NCBI GenBank assembly: GCA_022885665.1
Contig: JAGQDJ010000035.1
Span: forward strand, 91,488 to 155,487
DNA length: 64,000 nucleotides
Direction: 5' to 3'
Origin: Triops longicaudatus
Taxonomy: Eukaryota > Arthropoda > Branchiopoda > Notostraca > Triopsidae
A model generated the notes under the pieces. It saw nothing but the letters and a program-made list of their open reading frames with translations, was not told the DNA's origin and made no database searches. The position numbers were made by a program, and so were the translations under genes. Positions within the stretch are counted from its first letter, which is position 1. The number at the start of each line of letters is the position of its first letter. Positions 36,727 through 47,744 of the stretch are shown here, in pieces.

Positions 36727-39574
36727 CATATTGGTCTCATTTTGTGATTATTTAAAGGTTAAAAAGCTAGCGTTGGTTGAGTGAAAGGAGGCCGCTTGTA
36801 GCGCTGTTAGCGCGCGAGTCTGTTCGAAAGCGGAATTTTGGGCGCCACAAGGTGTCACTTGCAGAGCATTTGTTGTTTTATTGTATATTGCGGAAAGTAA
36901 TTTTGAACGGGCGTGTAAGATTAAAAAGTGCAGAATAATACACTTTCGAGTTGTTTATAAGTAGCTTTGCATTATAGCGCGTACTAAAACGTAAGCGATT
37001 ATTCAGTGGTGAAAACCTTTAACATACCACTTCAAATCCACGACTTGTAGTAGTCGGCGTCTCGTTTTCGCACGACTAACATACGGTTTTCGTAGACCAC
37101 GGTTAATGCAAGGTTAACTAGTTATTCGAACATTCTGGATATATGGGGTTTCAAGCAGTTTCTTAGCTGTTTACTATTGTTAATTGCTATTTTGTATTAT
37201 TTTAATTTCTGTTCAAAGGCGATACAGAGGTAATAAAAAAGTCGCTCACGACGAAATTCCTTGAAAAATATCCCGTAACAATTTTCCCAGAACTCGCGAG
37301 GTATTTAGATAAAATAATTTTTAACAATGCATGGGATTTATTTCTCTAATATTGTGCAGGGCGAAAACTTCAAATGCTTCATTGTGTGCCATCACACTTG
37401 CCTTCAGAATAGGTAACCTTTTCTCACTAAACGCGAGCATCTTTATCCTACTTGGCTGCTTTGTATGAAAAATATACTAATTCGTATTTCAAGGTCGTTT
37501 TAGTTAGTATGTAAATATACAAAACTCCTATCGCCTTTTTGTTTGTCCAAAACACCAGTTCGTGAGACTTGATTTTTACAAAGCTGGCGAAATACTGAGA
37601 CCCTAGAAAGCTGGCTGTCACTAGTTTATCGAGAAGGGCCTGGGAATATGTCGCCAGCAAAATCTTTTCAACCTTAAGCCTACGTCCTTATTTGTGTTAC
37701 GTAACCTTGCTCCTCTGGGGAGACTTTGCCAAAAGACCTTTACCTCCTTTGAAAGTATGATGGCTCATGAAGCCTGGACGCATAGCCTGAACTCACATAG
37801 ACTTCATGAGCCTATGAGATTCCATGTCACATAGAAAAAACTTATTCTATATTTTTTATGTATATAAAATAGCATACAATGTGACCTGTCTTATATGAAA
37901 TCTATAGATTACGCGAGCTTATCATTGTCCTAATGCTCATCCTAATCGACAAGCATAAAAAGGAAAGAGTCGACGTCTTTCCGCAATGCAACTTGTACAC
38001 TCACTGGCGACTTTTCTCAAGAATATGTAAGTCTTCATTTTGATCATGTTAAGTAATGCTAACACTTAATTGTGTACTATTTAGTAGCAGCTAGATTAAA
38101 TAAATTTAATGAAAACTAAATGAAACAATATATTTAAATTTTCCTTCAAGTTCTTTTACAATGTAAGTGTACCGTATTTAACATAGGAATTTTTAAGTAA
38201 GGCACAACTCTTAAAAAATGCGTAACATATTTTAATAAATGAGTTAATACCATTGATATTATTGCACGCTATTTGCATCTTGGAAAGATTTTTTTTTATC
38301 AATGTTCTGCAAAGGAGAATAATACAGCTAATTTTTATATGTTTCATGCAGGTTATCCACATGTTGCGTGAGGATTGTGAACTTGCGGTTCACCGTATGG
38401 TTATGTAAACTTTCGAGGATAGTTCGTAAACCAGCAGTAAAAGAACAGTTCAAAGTCGTGTGGTAGCTTGTAGAAAACAAGAGTCTAAGAATCCCGTTCC
38501 TGCGCGTGTGTCAACCTCTGTATAACTGTTAGGAAACCGAAAGTCGGAATCACTAATTTTTCGCACGAGAGATTTCATTCTTGAAGTCCTCTGGAATATT
38601 CTAGAAGCGTGGAAGGATTGCAAATCCATGTGTCGCGTATATTTTCAATCAATGTAAATACGGGATAAACCAAGTGTTCTTGAAATCGTTGAAACCTCCA
38701 AAAAAAGAAATTTCCATTTCAGACATCTCCATTTTCAAAATGCGTCGTTTTATAATTGCACAGAGAATGGTAATACTTCGTGCAGAACCCCTCAACAAAG
38801 TCGGAAGATTTTGGTTTACCTTTAAGGTTAACTTAAACCTTAACTTAAACCTAATTTAAATGAATTGCTGTCTGTAGATGCTAGAAAAAACACAAGATTG
38901 TGTTCCAAGACCTTTAATCACAAGGCTTTTACCAAACAGCAGAATGGGTTCTTTTTGAAGCATTGCCATTAATCGATTCTCGTTATAGTCGAAATAAATG
39001 TTTTAGGCTTTCATTTGGGAGAAAACCGGTTTCGGGAGATTGCTAATTATTCGGCAACCAAACACTCTCGAATAAAAGAGCAACCAACACCGAGGGGGTT
39101 GTAAAAACGCTGGCTACCGTAACCATCAGGTACAACTTGGGGCGAACAGTTAATGACAAGGAAAGTAGGGCCTATACAATTCGCAACATTTTCTTCCAAC
39201 AGAGTTTAACCGCGCTTTTGTTACCACGGCCTTTTTATGTCCGCGTTGGCCGAAAGAAAAAAAAATAAAATGTTAAAAATTTTTACTGCCACCCAAAAAA
39301 AATACCTAAATTTCACCTTGTGCTCTTTATCTCTGCAAAACCTCAGTTTGCATTTTTATAGCGGAAGCCTACAGAACCGGTGTACCCTTTTCAATCGCTG
39401 TGAACAGGATAAAAGCCGAACGAACTCCTCGTAAGCCTACCGACCCCGAAATCAGAAACTCAGCCTATATGCAAAGCAGCTGGCTTGTCAGGGGCCCCGA
39501 GAAAAGCTTACAGGTTTCCCAAAGCGGGGCTTTTGCCTATTGACACTAACTTTTTGTGGAAAACTTTAGGGGGA

Positions 39575-39612
39575 TGAGAGAAAGACAGAACGAGAGAGAA
39601 AGAGAGAGGAAA
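39575..39612 (+). repeat. GAGA-rich tract
   Basis: A run of GAGAGAAAGA and GAGAGAGGA words in a purine-rich block, followed by a G run (39613-39619). Counterparts occur at 10.07, 14.4, 19.58 and 26.88 kb. Confidence 0.6.
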
Positions 39613-40832
39613 GGGGGGGCTAAAAAGTAAAAAGCAAAAAAAAAGGGACTTGCGGGCCACAGTGGTGCTCTAGAAGAAAAGATGCCGAGTCCTAACCCTT
39701 TTCGTTCCACGAATGGGGGGCTTTAACAATAAAAAATGGACGAAACAAGTAGAAAAGAAGACCAAAAAGAACCACGCAAGAAACGTGAGGCCTTTTAATG
39801 TTCTTTACTTTTTTTCAGCACTTGCAAACGTGAATAGGCACAACAGGAACAATCCCATGACCACACAGCCCAAAACCTTTGCTTCTTTTTACGTTTCGGG
39901 AGTTTTTGGTCCGTGAAAAGCATACGCTCATTTTTGGAACATTTCGGTAGGTCGGTAGGTTGAATAGGCTAGATATGCAAGTTACGTTAGCGCGATAGAA
40001 GCCGACGACCTTATCTAAGACGGTTTGGAATAGACTAAATCATCGTTAGGGATATTTTCGTCTTAAAAAGACGTTGGAGGAAGAAGCTAAAAGATACAGT
40101 GGGTCGTGACCAACCTCCTTTGGAATTAGTAAGGGTCTGGTGAAGTTTTGACAAAGTATTAAGTCCGGAGTTACGCGTTTTCCGGTGCCACTTGAAGAGC
40201 TACATACGATTTCGTACCGATTTCGTTCGACCACGAAGTGCGGGTCTCAGTTAACTGTCCTTGGCGTGGTAGTTGATAGCTGCAGCATATTTGCACTGAA
40301 CACGTATTATAAATTGCACAATTAAAAGTAAGTTACAAAGATTTTTACAGAATGAGACAGCAGTTCGCTAAGAAGAAAGCTGTTTATAGGTCTCAGACGA
40401 TTATTGTGCTTCTGGGAACGTTTTACAAGGGAGCGTAATAGATTTCTGCTATTTAGGGTTTGAAATGATTTGCAATACGCATTTGCATTATTTTGTAAAA
40501 GCGAGCTATTCGAGCCGAAATGTAAATTTAAGATGAACCAGAAGTAATCAATTGAGGAAGTTAGAGACATCGCTTGTGTTGGGCAAAATGGCAACGAGAG
40601 CTGTGTCAAGTTCCTTGTGTTAAGAGTTTCGTTTCAAAATAAGCGTTTACTACGTTTCGGCCAGTCTGTCAATATATTGCGCAGTTAAGTTATAGTCAAC
40701 AATGTGGCATGCTTCCTTTTTAAGGGCTTGAAAACCCGTTTATAGTGATATGAATAACACTATTAACGCACTGTAACAGAAATTTGTGTTAGTTATGAAT
40801 GCGAAATTTTCGGAATTCAAGCTTGCGCATGT

Positions 40833-40859
40833 GATACTGAGAGGAGCTCTCTCAGTATC
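40833..40859. repeat. Short perfect palindrome
   Basis: GATACTGAGAG and its exact inverse CTCTCAGTATC, separated by GAGCT. An 11-bp stem with a 5-base spacer in the non-coding region upstream of Rab3GAP1. Confidence 0.6.
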
Positions 40860-42642
40860 TAACATATTGAACGTTATGTAAAAGTAAGATAGAAGATGAG
40901 GTTTATTGTCTGAACCGGTACAGTAAAATCTGTCTACAAGGTTCACCGGTTACACAGTATAATCGGCTATTGGATACAAGTCCACATGTCTTGAAAAATA
41001 AATAACATGTATTAGAATACTGGTTATTACGTACAATTGACTATAACGGACAATTTTTCCGTCCTCCTTAGTGTACAGTACGTTATAGCAAGACTTTATT
41101 AGAAATTCGAAGTGAGTGAAGTAGGAGTTTCTAATGGTTAAATTTCTTTTGTTGCAAGTCGTCGTCCCTAAAATCGTGCAAAATACCCATTGCATGTAAA
41201 ATTAATAAAAACTTCAACGGTTTTCTGTGCAACGAAAATTTGCCATTGTCGTGGAAAGTGCACATAAACTCAGGTTTCAGGAACCTAGTGGTAAGAATAG
41301 AAATTAATTTCTTTTGAACGAACTAAGTTGTCGAGTGCTAAGTTTGTGACTGAGTCCATGATACTGCCATTCATGACTAAAAATTTATGTCAGTACTGGA
41401 CATCGTATCCTCCATGAAGGATAGGCCTGTGACGGTGACTAACAAGAGAGGGCGATAGAAGTCAAATGCAAACTCGGTACAGTAATGTATTCTAACGTCT
41501 CCGTAATGTAGTACATATACATAATACGGGCACAAAAACTTTGAAATTCCAGGGATGATATCGTAAAAAGCAACTAAGCGATTACACTTTTTACATATAA
41601 ACTAAAAACACAGACCTACTGCACCAGTTTTGCCCGATTTCTATGTTTTCGTATAATAAAAAGTAGCAAAAATTCTGTCATTTTGAACAACAGCTTTCAA
41701 AATTGAACAAAAGCTCTTTCGAAAAAAAAATCAAACCAGCGCATTAGGTATCCATATTATCACACACGCTCCACATAGTTACTGTCACAATGATTCCTTT
41801 GATTTGCACTCCGAAAGGTTTGTGTGTATCGGCGGCTTAAACGTGAAGAATATTTGGATTTTCTAGTTGAGCCAAACTTGAATTCCATATCGTAAGACTT
41901 GGATCTTTTCAAGCAATGCACACTAGTTTATCAATCAATCCCTGAACCAACTTTTATTCACGAACAAAGGAAATATAACAGCTAATGACTAAAACGAGTC
42001 GACTATTTCACTGGAGTCTAAAATTATTCAAGAAATATTCTTCCGAATTAAGATTTCCCACAACTTGTGTCTTGCAAGTTGTTAGCAACGTCAGAAAACG
42101 TTCCTTTTTTCTGTAAGTTTTTCTCTGTGTGCTTAACATAGTTAAAAAGTTTTGCGAAAGACTGCTGCTTATGTCAAGAGACCGGAAATTTGGTCATATA
42201 GCGCTCCCGTCGAAACATGGGGTTCCTTGTTCCAACTCTATGTAAATGATTTCAGTTAAAAAGAAAAAGTAGTGGCGAATGAATTGCGTCTTCTATATTT
42301 TAATAATTCCCCGTAGTACTATTACGAGCTATTTTTTATTGTCGGTATTCATAAAAGCTCGATATTCATATAAAGTTCTGCAAAACAGCACCGATAGCGC
42401 AAAATGAACGATGACAAAGGAAGGTTGACGTGATCGAGGCTTATAAAATTGGCGTTAACAAATTTATCGTTTTGTTTTTATTCCAATTTGGAGAATGCAA
42501 TTTTACTATGCCTTTCTCAGATTTTTTTTTTTAAATTCTTATGTAGCTTCAAGGAACGTCCTGGCTGAATTAACTTCTTAACCGAACGTTCGATCGAATT
42601 TTTTCTTTCAGAACAGTATTCAAGCTGCAGACGCCATCTCTG

Positions 42643-42648
42643 TATAAA
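42643..42648 (+). promoter_or_regulatory. Possible TATA box of Rab3GAP1
   Basis: TATAAA within TGTATAAAATG lies 81 bp upstream of the proposed start codon. A transcription start about 30 bp downstream would leave a leader of about 55 nt. No Initiator element is clear, and TATAAA is common in AT-rich DNA. Confidence 0.3.
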
Positions 42649-42728
42649 ATGTTAAAGCTTCAGGAAACCGAGTTAGTTTGTCCTGTGTTGTTGTGCTATT
42701 ATAGAGCGACGCTTTCCTTTTCCGAAGA

Positions 42729-45700
42729 ATGGTAACGTTTTGAAAACTTTAGATTGGGTATTTATGTTCGACTTTTATTTTGTGTTCAGGAAGAAGAGGA
42801 AGTGTTTGAGATTTTGGACTACACGGCAGCATCGGAATGGGAAAAATTCACTGCGCGAATCGAAGAAACTATTCATGTGTGGAAACTGTCAAAAAATGAA
42901 AACTACTCGGCCCCGAGCGTTGCCTTGAATTCTCAACAGTTGATATGGAAAGAAAACCATACAGAACTAATGTTTGGTGGTAAATTAAGTATAAGTGGAA
43001 CGCGTGGAACCGCGTATCTAAAATAAATTTGGGTTTTATTAGGATTTCCCTTCATAGTAACTCATCTCCGTGCAGAATTTAAGGCTCATGATGACGTTTC
43101 TTCGTCCAAAGCAGCAGCAGAAGGCTCAGCTATATCAGAACTTGACGCTTTTGATGGCAAGTTCGTTTTCGCTAATGAAGATTTGCATCCTATTGCGAAA
43201 TGGTACGGACTTCACAACTTTGTGCTCATCTCGCCTGCTGGAAATGAGCCCATCACGTCCGAAAGCAAGGCAAAGCTCTTGTTAAGTTCCATCATTATGG
43301 CTATTAATAACAGTCATTGGTAATTAACCAGCTCCCCCGTCAAAAGTTTGCGTTACCGTTTTTATTTTTTCAAAGCATTTACTTTTTTGTTTTGTGCATT
43401 TTCAGTGCCGTGCCAGTTTTCGCCCAAATCCATCCCAAGTCGTACAATTACTATATGGGCGTCTTTGAATGCGAAAACAGACGAACGCTTTATGACACAA
43501 TATATCTGAAAAGAACTCCTCAAGGCTGTAACTGCTTAACAGGTTTCCTCCATTTGTTATCAATATTTGGTCACATTTTTATTATACATTTAGTCTTGCT
43601 GGTCTGTTCTTTTTAGGATTATTAGACCTTTTCAAAGGAAAAATTGCTACCGACAGCATACCGGTGGTAAATATTGGTGCGAGGTTCACGTATATACTGA
43701 ACGAATGGGGATCCGACGATTGGCCGCAAGAACCGCCCGATTTTGATTTTCTCCAAGGCAATGTGGGCGTCTCGGCTTTGGGGAAACTGGCTTTTGGGGC
43801 ACTCCGCGACCCAGTCAAGTATAATAAGCTAGATTTCTTATGATACTATGATCGTGTGTAATGTGTTAGTGAGCTACGTATGTGCACGATATGGCCAAGC
43901 GTGAGAGAAGACTTGGTCGCCGATAGCGACTTTTACACTGATCTGATCCCGACCAGTGCGCCGTTATGGACTTTGCAAGCTAAACTGGTCGATTATGCTC
44001 CCGGCTTGCTTTCTGACGCTTTGACTGAGTTATTAGAAGTTTGCAAGCGGCCCGAAAGCACGGAACAACTGTTAGGAAGCAATTTTACTATTTTACAGAG
44101 TCCAGGTTGGGTTTGTCATTCTTTTTTAAACTATAACATGAATGCCAATGATAACAAACGTCTTTAATTGCAGATAGTCCCGAATATAGTCAAGCGCTGG
44201 GGGCGTTAACACAGCCTGTGCTTCGTAATGTTGCATCTGCGTGGCCCTTAGCGCGTGTTCTGGCTTCGACTCATTCCAACAAAGATAAAGAGCGAGATCA
44301 CGGCCCCATTCCCGACAGAATACTGACAATGTTGCTTTATTACCTTTTCCCTGACGCTGAAGGAAATAATCCGGTAAGTTTCCAGTCAGAAAATACGCAG
44401 TAACAAAAGAATCTCAATATAAGTAGTTTACCTGAAATTTTAAAATAAAGGTTGAAATAAGCAAATAAACGAGCAACTAAAAAGAAAGAACAACATTTAG
44501 GGGAAACAAAGAATTAAAAAGCTCCTCATGCTAAGTCCAGTGTTGGAGGGCAAAGCAAAAACATCAGAAAAAGCATTTCCAACTCAGCTGGAGAAAAATT
44601 ACGTTTTTGTAACGCAAAGTGAATATACGACAGTAGCAAGAAGTAAAAACCCACGCTGGTTCGTAATAATTATAAAATAATAAAAAACATTCTGAAACGA
44701 AGTATAGTTTAAAAATCAAATTTAATTAAACAATTAGGCAAGTGTACAGATAGACTGTCTTATTGCAGTTATTCCAAAAATACAGGGCGCAGCGTAAATT
44801 CTTCCTTCCTTCTAATAATACTTCTAATACTAATAATAAATCCTTCTAATATTTAAAGCACTGCAACGTTTTTGGTCAATGGTTACTTTTACGTAATTTT
44901 TGCTGTATTCGAAGACGCTAACGCGCACCAAAGATTATTCTGAGGAAACAAGTTCCTATAAACAAAAAAAACTAGCGTAGCATACATTATTTTTAAAATC
45001 GACCTACTTTATTTTATATTTAGGTTTAGCTATTTAGTAGTTTCTAGACTTATATGTTGGTTAGTTGGTTTAAAAGACGACCGCCATCGCACTTGTGATG
45101 TATTGTCATCTTCGGCTGTCTCCGTAGACTTTAAAGTTAAAAAGGATTATTGATAGACTTTCGTCCCGAAAAGTAGGCAAATGTCTGGGAACGCCAACAA
45201 TGTACGAATTGTCGAGATTTTCTTAAAACGATTTGCTATAATTGAAAAAAAAATTATTCGTTGTTCACAAAATTTTTTTGTGAGTCTCCAAAAGGTGTCA
45301 GTTTTAAAGATAACTTTAATATTCACTTCCTGACGTCGGAGCTTTCTTAAAACGATTTTGTTAAAACTTTCTAAATTAATGCAATTTTTGACTTGTGTAA
45401 GTTAACGAAAACGCGAAAAATCGACGATTGTATGAAGAAAATATTCTTTTTTTGGCGCAATTTTAGATGTTTCTGATTTTCAGTACCGAAAGACAACGAG
45501 GGGAGTTAGGGGTTCTCAAAGAAGTTCACTATTTAGTTTTACCATCGAGTTTGCCCGGAGGCAAAAGGTTGCAGCTCCATTTTGATTTAGGTAGCAGAAA
45601 GACTAGTCGATGAAGCGTCTCCGTGGAAAAACAATTCCACGGAGACACTTCATCGATTATTCTGGAATTATCTAGCTATTTGAAACAAAAGTGAAAATGT

Positions 45701-46113
45701 AAATAAACAGAACATTTGCTCACGCTCGGACTCCTCATAAAGTGTTACTTAAAATAAAAGTATTAAAAAATTTCGTTTGTCGACCCACGGTAATTTCTAT
45801 GTATTTTCAAATAGACGCATCCTTATCCGGCCCCGTTGGGGAAAACTGGTGTGGAGTCGAGCGGACCCAACGCAGCATTTAAAGTAAATTTAAATGTCAG
45901 TGTGGAGTAAGATAAATTCTAATTCCTATGCCTTACTTAGGAACAGCTTTCCAACTTGAAAAGCTGTGTGCCAGATGGCCTGGTTTGGCGTTGTATGCTG
46001 TTGACGATATACGCCAACCAGTACTTAAGCGGACTACCGGCTGTGGCGCATCTGTGGCATGAAATCGTTTTGGAACTACGTTATCGTTGGGAACACGGGT
46101 ATCTCCTACCGGG
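42729..46113 (+). CDS. Rab3GAP1: Rab3 GTPase-activating protein catalytic subunit, N-terminal half (eight exons)
   Basis: Rab3GAP1 with Rab3GAP2 acts on Rab3 (GAP) and Rab18 (GEF) in vesicle traffic and ER organisation. Exons: 42729-42731, 42790-42979, 43076-43319, 43406-43542, 43617-43818, 43870-44105, 44174-44373, 45941-46113. All junction phases agree and give 461 codons plus two bases. Segments match the human protein in order: EVFEILDYTAASEWEKF, KWYGLHNFVLISPA, LLLSS, GLLDLFKGK, WPQEPPDFD, RPESTEQLLG, LYYLFPDAEG and AVAHLWHEIVLELRYRWE. The first six introns are only 51-96 bp. The donor at 43543 (GTTTCC) is weak but the phase fits. The catalytic Arg of human RAB3GAP1 lies in the C-terminal half, which I could not find downstream. 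Either the gene continues past 64000 across a very long intron, or this copy is truncated. Confidence 0.95.
45607..45656. repeat. Near-perfect hairpin, 22-bp arms, 6-nt loop
   Basis: The left arm (45607-45628, starting TCGATGAAG and ending CCGTGGAA) pairs with the right arm (45635-45656) at 21 of 22 positions, with a C/A mismatch at position 10. The loop is AAACAA. It lies in the intron between Rab3GAP1 exons 7 and 8. Confidence 0.75.
45941..46113 (+). CDS. Rab3GAP1: Rab3GAP1, exon 8 (last exon found)
   Basis: Encodes NLKSCVPDGLVWRCMLLT..., then AVAHLWHEIVLELRYRWE and GYLLPG, matching the human segment around FKSAPSDSLTYKLALCL and VAHLWQEFVLEMRFRWE. Two in-frame acceptors are possible: CTTAG at 45940 (adding Glu-Gln) or AACAG at 45946. 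I took the first AG. The exon ends in phase 2 at CCGG|GTAAGT. It follows a 1567-bp intron, much longer than the earlier ones. No exon completing the next conserved motif (PDLRCCLLHQKLQMLN in human) is visible downstream. Confidence 0.9.
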
Positions 46114-47142
46114 GTAAGTAGTCCGGTTTTCCTTTATGGAAACCCGGTAATTTTACTGTGTGTTTTAATATTGTTAGAGGGCAGTACAGTAGCCATAAAA
46201 TACCAACTCTGCAGTTCTGATAATTGCGTTTCGTCTCTTTTGACAGGGAATGTTTTGGAGTTCATGTCGTTATGAGTAGATCAGTCTTATTAATATTAGA
46301 ACAACATAGTCTCAGTAATGTAAACATTTGAAATCAGAAAGAAGGAATCTGTCTATCCCTTGCGTCCCCGTCGCTAGACAGCCTGATGAATAGTTCTGGT
46401 CTTTCATTCACCTTAGTAATTCCAGTTATATTTAGTCAGTTGATTTAGTCTTTTTTGGGGGTCAAGATGAAGTGAAAAATGCATCGTTCTGGTATCTGCT
46501 TTCTCTTAACTTGTTAGATGACAAGATAGTATTACTGAAGTCAATATCGGGAATCGGACATTTCCCACCTACGGATTCATCGCTGACCATTTTATTTTCT
46601 TCGTTTGATTAGCTAAGAACCTTTTCCGTCGTCTATAACGGGAAACTCCATCGTCATTTCTGTGGACATGAGGTGGCATTCCGGTCGTACGATTCTTGTC
46701 CTTTGCTCAACTTGCAATCGAATGTGTATATATTCTGTGTAGTTTTAATTAGCATAAGCGTAACGTGATGTGTACGAAAGACGTTTCTGCATTTTGCTTT
46801 TCTATCGCTAAATGGGACGCTGCGACCCAAATATGAAATCGTTCAACTTCCATCCCTTGGTCCATTATGGCAAATTGTCCTTATTTTGTAGTTGTTTTTA
46901 TTCCGTAATTTCACATGAAGGAGCATCGAAGTCTTTTTAAAGAAGGAGAATCTATGTATTTTAAACTCGAAAAACATCGGTATCGTAACAATTACAAAAA
47001 TTTGGAGTAATAACTCTCCACCCACGTGAAAAGCACCGAACACAGTAAAAATGATAATAATAAAAAATTGGCTAGGATTTTTTCCACAATCACTCGCAGT
47101 GCCTAAGTTGTGGACTACAAAACTTACAAGAATTTAATATAT
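46114..47142. other. Non-coding between Rab3GAP1 exon 8 and the 3' end of the LRR receptor gene
   Basis: No exon was recognised. TTTATT at 46897-46902 gives a minus-strand AATAAA about 240 nt past the LRR receptor stop codon, a candidate polyadenylation signal. The two genes converge here. If Rab3GAP1 continues downstream, this is part of its intron 8. Confidence 0.55.
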
Positions 47143-47744
47143 TTACAACCGAACCAAATCTTGGCGGATACTATTCCGAGCCATGTATATATCCATGTCG
47201 TGATCCGTCCAGTTATCCGTGTCGTTGCTGGTCGTGACGGATCGCATCGAACCCGCGGCGCTGAGGCGGCTCAGGCGGCCCCGCACCAAACCATTGGATT
47301 GATTGTTAGGATTTACTATGGTGGATGCACTCATCAAGCCCGTAGCGGCCAATCCCCCTGCCATGGCTGAAGCGCCTGGCACGCCACCTGGTGCGTGAAC
47401 GCCGTTGAGATTGGCGTGGCTGAAAGATTGCCTCCTGAGACTGTGGACAGCAGCGCTCATTCCGTGCATAGATTGCGAAGAAGGGTTCTGTCTCTCGCGA
47501 TCAGTTTCCCAACTGCTTTCCTCTCCTGTCATAGCGGACATTTGTTGTTGCTCTGCCGCAGCGATGGCGGCGGCCGAACGTTGGCGACGGTGATAATCCG
47601 ATCGACGGCTAGCTTGGCTAGCCCGACTGGGCTTACGGGACAGACGACCAGGTGCGTCGTTGGTTAGCAAGGTGGCACTGCCTCCAGCGGCGTCCATCGC
47701 CTGCAGACGGTAGTCGGCCAAGGAGCGGTGCGAGGCTCTTAAAT
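47143..47744 (-). CDS. LRR receptor exon 6: C-terminal tail and stop
   Basis: Acceptor TTGCCTTAG. Encodes about 200 residues: LRASHRSLADYRLQ, Ser/Arg and Ala/Gly-rich stretches, then the hydrophilic end TDNWTDHDMDIYMARN and RQDLVRL. GC content is higher than in the surrounding intron. A conserved-looking acidic-aromatic C-terminus could be a docking site, which is inference. Confidence 0.88.

Larger units (their letters stand above)
26114..42728. other. Non-coding region between divergent Imp and Rab3GAP1
   Basis: No gene was recognised in 16.6 kb. Notable contents: the GC/GA-rich block near Imp (26.46-27.1 kb), a hAT-type MITE (31380-31588), GC-richer patches with TAGGCCTA palindromes (28.3 and 34.4-34.9 kb), a 1.7-kb hAT-like element with a nested insertion (35035-36726), a short 12-bp tandem (about 38826-38850), a GAGA block (39575-39612) and a small palindrome (40833-40859). 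The rest is AT-rich with nothing identifiable. Confidence 0.6.
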
